From Rhizobium sp. Q54 (GTDB lineage: Bacteria; Pseudomonadota; Alphaproteobacteria; Rickettsiales; UBA1997), in assembly GCA_945865855.1 (NCBI GenBank), contig CAMBES010000039.1, forward strand, positions 1 to 11,232: a stretch of DNA of 11,232 bases, given 5' to 3'. Under the pieces are notes generated by a model, which was not told the origin of the DNA, did no database searches, and saw only the letters and a program-made list of their open reading frames with translations. The translations under genes and the position numbers were made by a program. Positions 6,934-11,232 of the stretch are shown here, piece after piece; the stretch's first letter is position 1; each line of letters opens with the position of its first letter.

Positions 6934-7812
6934 ATGTCTTTCCAAAAAATTATTCTCGATCTGCAAAATTTCTGGGCGGAGCAAGGTTGTGCAATCTTAC
7001 AGCCCGTTGATATTGAAGTTGGTGCTGGCACGCTTCACCCAGCAACGGTTTTACGTGCACTTGGCAAAAAACCGTGGAAGGTTGCTTATGCGCAACCAAG
7101 TCGCAGACCTACAGACGCAAGATATGCACAAAATCCTAATCGACTTAGTCACTATTACCAATTTCAAGTTTTGCTAAAACCAGCACCAAAAAATATTAAA
7201 GATCTTTACCTGCAGAGCCTTAATTTAATTGGTCTTAACACTAAAAATAATGATATTCGTTTTGTTGAAGATGATTGGGAAAATCCTTCTGTCGGCGCAT
7301 CAGGACTAGGTTGGGAAGTTTGGTTTAACGGAATGGAGATCTCACAATTCACTTACATGCAACAAGTTGGCGGCATTGAATGCGAAATAATTCCCGGCGA
7401 AATTACTTACGGCTTAGAGCGAATCGCCATGCATGTTCAGGAAGTTGACAGCATTTTTGACATTAACTGGAACGGCAAAACAGGAGAAGAAAAAATTACT
7501 TACGGCGATGTTTTCAAACAAAGCGAAATTGAAAACTCTGCTTTCATTTTAGAACATTCAAACATCGCGGCCTTGTTTAAAAATTTTACCGAAAGCAAAG
7601 AGCTGTCACAAATTTTAGCAGAAAAAAATCTGCCCATCCCGGCCTACGAGCAAGCACTCAAAGCTAGTCACATTTTAAATTTACTCGACGCACGCGGAGC
7701 AGTTTCGGTTACTGAGCGCACCTCTTACATTGGCCAAATTCGCGGCTTGGTGAAAGCGGCGTGTGAATTAGTAGTTAAAGATCAGCCTCAGGCGCCATCT
7801 GTAAAAAGTTAG
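6934..7812 (+). CDS. glyQ: Glycyl-tRNA synthetase alpha subunit
   Basis: A 292-residue catalytic subunit of the alpha2-beta2 class II glycyl-tRNA synthetase, which charges tRNA-Gly with glycine. The start MSFQKIILDLQNFWAEQGCA is the family N-terminus. Next come VGAGTLHPATVLRALGKKPW, QPSRRPTDARYAQNPNRL leading into the motif 2 region HYYQFQVLLKP, then RFVEDDWENP, GLGWEVWFNGMEISQFTYMQ, and motif 3 GEITYGLERIAM (155-166). An in-frame ATG at 6826 exists but lies inside erpA and precedes the true N-terminus, so 6934 is chosen. The next gene, aroB, is convergent, so glyS for the beta subunit is not directly downstream as it often is; it must lie elsewhere for a functional enzyme. Confidence 0.97.
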   Translation: MSFQKIILDLQNFWAEQGCAILQPVDIEVGAGTLHPATVLRALGKKPWKVAYAQPSRRPTDARYAQNPNRLSHYYQFQVLLKPAPKNIKDLYLQSLNLIGLNTKNNDIRFVEDDWENPSVGASGLGWEVWFNGMEISQFTYMQQVGGIECEIIPGEITYGLERIAMHVQEVDSIFDINWNGKTGEEKITYGDVFKQSEIENSAFILEHSNIAALFKNFTESKELSQILAEKNLPIPAYEQALKASHILNLLDARGAVSVTERTSYIGQIRGLVKAACELVVKDQPQAPSVKS

Positions 7813-7910
7813 ATATTTGCGCCAACTAAAAATCTTTAGAATTAGCCAACCAAAATAGCGATTTTTGCTGCTTAAGCATTTATGCTGAGAGAGCTCAAAG
7901 AGTTTTTGGT

Positions 7911-8987
7911 CTAGTTATTTAAAATTTTTTTGAACTCTTCCAGCTTCACATCCTTCTGAATAAAGGCGTCACCAATTTTTTTTAGTAAGATAAAAGTAAG
8001 ATTTTTGTTCTCATTTTTTTTGTCTTTGGCGAGATGAGAGATGAGATTTTCTTCATTCCAATTTTTACGGATTTCTTTTGGATCAGTTACAAAGCCAAAG
8101 TTTTCTAGGTGTTGTGCAATTCTTTCAAAATCATCTTTAGAAATTAATCCAAAATTTTGCGACATTTTTGCAGCCATTTTCATGCCCATTGCCACCGCTT
8201 CGCCGTGCAATATTTCGTTAGAATATCCGGTTTCAGTTTCAAAGACGTGACCAAAAGTGTGGCCGAAATTTAACAACATTCTTTCGCCGGACTCATACTC
8301 GTCGCGCCCAACTATTTCAACCTTCAACTCGCAAGAGCGGGTAATAATTTTTTCTAAAAATTCGACGTCGTGAGTAAAAATTTTTGGATAATTTTTTTCC
8401 AAAAATGTGAAGAAATTTTTATCACGAATTAGACCGTATTTTAATACTTCAGCGTAACCAGATCTTAGTTCGCGTTTGGGCAAAGTTTTCAAAAACTCTA
8501 AATCGCAGAGTACTAATTTTGGCTGGTAGAAGCTGCCGATTAAATTTTTTCCGGCCTTTGAATTAATTGCCGTTTTGCCTCCGACCGAGCTATCTACTGC
8601 GGCGAGAAGGGTTGTGGGAATTTGAATGAAATCGATTCCGCGCAATAAAATTGACGCAACAAATCCGGCTAAATCGCCAACTACACCGCCGCCGAAAGCG
8701 ACGATTAGTGATTTGCGATCAATGCCTTTGGTTAAAATTTCTTCGCAGATTTTTTCAAAAAATAAAAATGATTTCGTGTTTTCACCAGCGGGAACTATGA
8801 TCGTTTCTGATTCTGACAATGTAGTTTGCAGCCTTGCCAAATGTAACTTGGCAACGTTTTCATCAGTGATAATAAAAATTTTGCTGTAACTTTTTTGCGC
8901 TAAAAACTGCGTAAGATTTTCAAGAGAATTTTGCGCGATGACGATGTCGTAACTTCTGTCGCCGAGCTCAACTTTAATTTTCTTCAT
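7911..8987 (-). CDS. aroB: 3-dehydroquinate synthase
   Basis: A 358-residue NAD- and metal-dependent enzyme of the shikimate pathway, turning DAHP into 3-dehydroquinate. The NAD-binding AFGGGVVGDLAGFVAS (97-112) and the active-site stretch IPTTLLAAVDSSVGGKTAIN (123-142) are intact. Metal ligands can be placed at E180 (SGYAEVLKYG), H243 (FGHTFGH) and H261 (LHGEAVAMGM), with one extra residue between the last two compared with the E. coli enzyme as I recall it. The ATG at 8987 overlaps the aroK stop by four bases (ATGA), so translation is probably coupled. The gene ends 98 bases from convergent glyQ, with no strong terminator in between. Confidence 0.97.
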   Translation of the reverse strand: MKKIKVELGDRSYDIVIAQNSLENLTQFLAQKSYSKIFIITDENVAKLHLARLQTTLSESETIIVPAGENTKSFLFFEKICEEILTKGIDRKSLIVAFGGGVVGDLAGFVASILLRGIDFIQIPTTLLAAVDSSVGGKTAINSKAGKNLIGSFYQPKLVLCDLEFLKTLPKRELRSGYAEVLKYGLIRDKNFFTFLEKNYPKIFTHDVEFLEKIITRSCELKVEIVGRDEYESGERMLLNFGHTFGHVFETETGYSNEILHGEAVAMGMKMAAKMSQNFGLISKDDFERIAQHLENFGFVTDPKEIRKNWNEENLISHLAKDKKNENKNLTFILLKKIGDAFIQKDVKLEEFKKILNN

Positions 8988-9502
8988 TTCTGTAATTCCT
9001 TAATTTTGCTGATGATTTTATTGATTAAAACTTCGCGATTTGAGTTTGCAGTTTCAAATTTCAAATCTGCTTTTGCGTATATGGGGTAACGCTTCTTGGC
9101 CAATTCTTCTAACACCAATCTTTTATTTTTATTCTGCAAAAGAGGGCGGTTATTTTTATTGCCGATGCGACGTAAGATTTCTTGAATTGGCGCATCCAAC
9201 CAAATTGTGATCGCTTTTTCTTTCAAAATTTCACGCGTTTTTTCGCTCACGAAGCCTCCGCCACCGATGGATAAAACGATTTCTTCGTCGCGTAATGCAA
9301 TTTCCTTAATAATTTTTTCTTCAAGTGAGCGAAAATATTCTTCGCCATTTTGTGCAAAAATTTCTGGAATGGTTTTGCGCTCGCGATCTTCTATTTCATA
9401 ATCTGAATCGATAAAATAGTGACCGAGTTTTTTTGACAATTTTGTGCCAACGGTTGTCTTGCCGACTCCCATTAATCCAACTATCGCAATTATTTTTCTC
9501 AC
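8984..9502 (-). CDS. aroK: Shikimate kinase
   Basis: A 172-residue P-loop kinase that phosphorylates shikimate using ATP. The Walker A GLMGVGKT (9-16) is followed by the shikimate-binding D32 and D34 (FIDSD), R58 (YFRSLEE) and the GGGG stretch (80-83). The lid arginine is R119 (NNRPLL), with R138 further on. The start is a GTG at 9500-9502; an in-frame stop lies a few codons upstream and no ATG fits, so GTG is chosen. A purine-rich AAGAAG lies just upstream with tight spacing. It is the first gene of an aroK-aroB pair, the usual order in Proteobacteria, and is divergent from the BI-1 gene. Confidence 0.96.
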   Translation of the reverse strand: MRKIIAIVGLMGVGKTTVGTKLSKKLGHYFIDSDYEIEDRERKTIPEIFAQNGEEYFRSLEEKIIKEIALRDEEIVLSIGGGGFVSEKTREILKEKAITIWLDAPIQEILRRIGNKNNRPLLQNKNKRLVLEELAKKRYPIYAKADLKFETANSNREVLINKIISKIKELQK

Positions 9503-9508
9503 AACTTC

Positions 9509-9536
9509 TTGAAAAAGATTTTAGCCGACTTAGATC
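9509..9536 (+). promoter_or_regulatory. Probable promoter of the YccA/BI-1 gene
   Basis: A -35-like TTGAAA (9509-9514) and a -10-like TAGATC (9531-9536) are separated by 16 bases, with a GC-rich stretch after it. The start would fall near 9543, about 30 bases before the ATG. The position in the divergent gap fits, but the -10 is not ideal. Confidence 0.4.
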
Positions 9537-9572
9537 GCCGGTCTTCCTAATTAACAATTTCAAGAGGTCTCA

Positions 9573-10289
9573 ATGGATTTCAACAGTAAAACTTCTTTTG
9601 CTTCTGCAGCAGGAAGAACTTCAACTTATGACGCTTCATTGCGTGCTTACATGGTAAAAGTTTACAACTTTATGGCCATTGCTTTGGGTCTTTCTGGCGT
9701 CACTGCATTTTTAGTTTCGAGCTCACCAGCTTTGATGCAGTTATTTTTCGGATCACCTTTGGCTTTCGTTGTAATGCTCGCTCCACTTGGTTTCGTAATA
9801 TTTTTTGCTCACAGGCTGAACAAAATTTCAGTTGCAAAAGCGCAAACATATCTCTGGATTTATTCTGGCTTGATGGGCTTGTCTCTCTCTACGATCTTCG
9901 TGGCTTACACCGGAACTAGCGTTGCTCGCATCTTCTTCATCACTGCCTCGGTTTTTGGCTCGATGAGTCTTTACGGTTACACTACTAAAAAAGATTTAAC
10001 CGGCATGGGATCATTCCTAATGATGGGATTGATTGGTCTAATCATCGCTTCCTTGGTGAACATATTCTTGAAGAGCTCAGCAATGCAATTTGCTCTTTCA
10101 GTAATCGGAACTTTTCTCTTCATTGGACTAACCGCTTACGACACCCAACGCATCAAACAAACCTACTACCAATTCGCCGGTAATAGCGAAATGGTTGGCA
10201 AGGCCGCAGTAATGGGAGCATTAAACCTCTACATGGACTTCATCAACTTGTTCATCATGTTGTTGCAACTATTCGGCGACAGAAAATAA
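9573..10289 (+). CDS. YccA / Bax inhibitor-1 family inner-membrane protein
   Basis: A 238-residue polytopic membrane protein. After a short polar N-terminus with YDASLRAYMVKVYNFMA it shows about seven hydrophobic segments, roughly at 29-50, 55-75, 85-105, 110-130, 143-164, 172-190 and 210-235. The family-specific GMGSFLMMGLIGLIIASLVN and LTAYDTQRIKQTYY are present; the latter holds the aspartate region linked to ion leak in BI-1 relatives. The E. coli homologue YccA binds and modulates the FtsH protease; a similar role here is inferred from family only. A Shine-Dalgarno AGAGG (9563-9567) sits five bases before the ATG, fixing the start. It has its own promoter candidate and a strong terminator, so it is a single-gene unit. 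Confidence 0.93.
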   Translation: MDFNSKTSFASAAGRTSTYDASLRAYMVKVYNFMAIALGLSGVTAFLVSSSPALMQLFFGSPLAFVVMLAPLGFVIFFAHRLNKISVAKAQTYLWIYSGLMGLSLSTIFVAYTGTSVARIFFITASVFGSMSLYGYTTKKDLTGMGSFLMMGLIGLIIASLVNIFLKSSAMQFALSVIGTFLFIGLTAYDTQRIKQTYYQFAGNSEMVGKAAVMGALNLYMDFINLFIMLLQLFGDRK

Positions 10290-10304
10290 TATTTTTTAAA
10301 TCAG

Positions 10305-10343
10305 AAAATAGAGCTGAAGCTAAACTTTCAGCTCTATTTTTTT
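10305..10343 (+). terminator. Strong rho-independent terminator after the BI-1 gene
   Basis: A perfect 13-bp stem, AAATAGAGCTGAA (10306-10318) with TTCAGCTCTATTT (10327-10339), encloses an 8-base loop and runs into a T tract to 10343. It begins 16 bases after the BI-1 stop codon and separates this unit from the tRNA-Asn promoter. Confidence 0.92.
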
Positions 10344-10360
10344 GTCTATTCTGTCTGGGG

Positions 10361-10388
10361 TTGATTTACTAGAATCACTTCATAGGTT
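10361..10388 (+). promoter_or_regulatory. Stable-RNA promoter of tRNA-Asn
   Basis: A -35-like TTGATT (10361-10366), a 16-base spacer and a -10 TAGGTT (10383-10388) are followed by the discriminator GCACTCCC. Transcription would start near 10395, about 19 bases before the tRNA. The -10 plus discriminator TAGGTTGCAC is nearly identical to TAGGTTGCGC before tRNA-fMet, which supports both. Confidence 0.55.
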
Positions 10389-10413
10389 GCACTCCCTTCA
10401 AGTTTTTTCATAT

Positions 10414-10488
10414 TCACTGGTAGCTCAGTGGTAGAGCAAGTGACTGTTAATCACTTGGTCGGAGGTTCGAATCCTTCCCAGGGAGCCA
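10414..10488 (+). tRNA. tRNA-Asn (GTT)
   Basis: A complete 75-nt tRNA with encoded CCA. The anticodon loop CTGTTAA gives GUU for asparagine, with a G discriminator. D arm and T arm (GGTTCGAATCC) are canonical. The acceptor stem TCACTGG against CCAGGGA has one mismatch, A3 against G70. The 3' half overlaps, in antisense, the end of the recombinase gene and is the probable integration target of the element to the right. Confidence 0.96.
10447..10488. other. Probable attachment site in the tRNA-Asn 3' half
   Basis: The recombinase gene enters the tRNA at its CCA end and stops in the anticodon loop, so the element boundary lies in or at the end of this segment. Elements using tRNA genes normally carry a copy of the 3' part that restores the tRNA on integration. 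The second copy, at the far end of the element, would be off the right edge, so the exact core cannot be defined here. Confidence 0.45.
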
Positions 10489-11232
10489 CTCAACACGAGT
10501 GCTCAAATTCACCATCATGTCGAATGGCTGGCGCAGCGTATATTCTAGCTTCGCACCCCTTAGAGAAAGGTTCGAAAATACGAAAGCAATCAATTCTCTC
10601 TTTTCAGTAGTTTTCGAACTTTCAAATAATTCACTCGCTTTACTAGCTAAATTAAAAGCCGTTACAACCGCATCTTTAAAGTCACCATCTGCGTTTTCGT
10701 GCAATTCTTGCTCTGTTTTAACTTTCGCTAATTGTTTTTCTAAATCCTCTTTCTTGCTGTGATATTCTTCTTTGTTTATCACTCTTTCTAAATGCAGGTC
10801 TAGCAATCTGTTAATTTTGTCTTTGATTGAATCTTTGTCTTTTCTAAGCGAGATAAGCTTTTGTGCGTGATATTGCTTTTCTGCTTCGTGTGATTGTTGT
10901 AAATAGCTGGTTATCTCATCAAGCATGCTTTTTGGCACAGAGATTGATTTAAAAACATCTGAAACCTGTTTTAAAATCTGATCTTCTGGCACATAGGTTT
11001 TCTTACTTGTGTCCTCTGGATTCCAAGTAACAAGATAAGTGTTTTTATTTTTTTTAGCTTCTTTGCGATCTGATGACACAGTTCTGCCAGTTACAGCGCA
11101 CTTAATTAAACTTCTAAAAACAAAATCCTTTCCTGAGGTTTGAATTGCTTGGATTCTATTATTTGCCGCCGACCTTTCCAAACCAACCTCTTGGCATTTA
11201 TCAAATAATGCTTTGCTGATTAGTTGTTGGTA
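10447..11232 (-). CDS. Large serine recombinase, C-terminal part (5' end beyond the window)
   Basis: The minus-strand frame is open through the right edge; the TTG at 11181 is internal. About 261 residues are visible. They begin with LISKALFDKCQEVG, a typical linker of the Recombinase domain, then KDFVFRSLIKCAVTGRTVSS in the position of the zinc ribbon, and a long charged coiled coil (KDKDSIKDKINRLLDLHLE, then KLAKVKTEQE) as in large serine integrases. The catalytic serine domain lies off the window. The zinc ribbon keeps one of its usual four cysteines. The last 13 residues, WLPGKDSNLRPSD, and the stop are the antisense of tRNA-Asn, so the tail is supplied by the integration site. The gene probably integrates and excises the element extending to the right. 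Whether the tail affects function is unknown. Confidence 0.82.
   Translation of the reverse strand, partial: YQQLISKALFDKCQEVGLERSAANNRIQAIQTSGKDFVFRSLIKCAVTGRTVSSDRKEAKKNKNTYLVTWNPEDTSKKTYVPEDQILKQVSDVFKSISVPKSMLDEITSYLQQSHEAEKQYHAQKLISLRKDKDSIKDKINRLLDLHLERVINKEEYHSKKEDLEKQLAKVKTEQELHENADGDFKDAVVTAFNLASKASELFESSKTTEKRELIAFVFSNLSLRGAKLEYTLRQPFDMMVNLSTRVEWLPGKDSNLRPSD

Noticed and set aside
7813..7910. Bidirectional terminator between glyQ and aroB
   Set aside because: Only a small AGCAT-TT-ATGCT hairpin with a two-base loop and no adjoining T run is visible, too weak to annotate.
10428..10610. Plus-strand frame running out of tRNA-Asn
   Set aside because: It begins within the tRNA and is antisense to the recombinase; no family wording is seen.
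11179..11181. TTG at 11181 as the recombinase start
   Set aside because: The frame stays open for 17 more codons to the window edge with typical recombinase sequence, so the gene is only cut by the window.

Overview
The window looks like a piece of a moderately AT-rich alphaproteobacterial chromosome. The reading rests on GlyQ of the alpha2-beta2 type with alphaproteobacterial wording, an ErpA-like carrier, a YccA/BI-1 protein in its usual alphaproteobacterial form, and an initiator tRNA with an A29:U41 pair. An intracellular or streamlined lineage (Rickettsiales/Holosporales-like) is possible but is not shown by this sequence alone. About 4.7 kb of housekeeping sequence (5828-10488) lies between two accessory blocks. 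Each block touches the 3' end of a tRNA gene.

Left block (1-5827): a type I restriction-modification locus read rightwards. It starts inside hsdS, whose N-terminus (and presumably hsdM) lies off the left edge. It continues with a RhuM-family gene, a two-domain protein with a PUA/EVE-like N-terminus and a NucS-like PD-(D/E)xK nuclease C-terminus, and an EcoEI-type hsdR with three tandem cysteine motifs. Base composition drops from clearly GC-rich in hsdS to AT-rich downstream, which suggests a mosaic. Behind hsdR is about 350 bp without an intact gene, holding a frameshifted relic of a small alphaproteobacterial protein family. Then comes tRNA-fMet on the minus strand, with its 3' end facing the island.

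Core: tRNA-fMet(-), an inverted REP-like repeat, ndk(-), erpA-glyQ(+, one base apart), aroK-aroB(-, 4-base overlap) and a seven-helix YccA/BI-1 membrane protein(+) closed by a strong terminator. These genes cover nucleotide balance, Fe-S delivery, glycine charging and the shikimate pathway. The two tRNA promoters share the same -10 and discriminator.

Right block (10447 to the right edge): the C-terminal part of a large serine recombinase on the minus strand. Its last 13 codons and stop are the antisense of the tRNA-Asn 3' half, and the stop codon lies in the anticodon loop. This marks the edge of an element integrated at tRNA-Asn. A mismatch at 3:70 of that tRNA may be a scar of 3'-half replacement.

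The most distinctive points are the nuclease and RhuM genes embedded between hsdS and hsdR, and the tRNA-derived tail of the recombinase. The individual protein families are known; I do not see a demonstrably new system.
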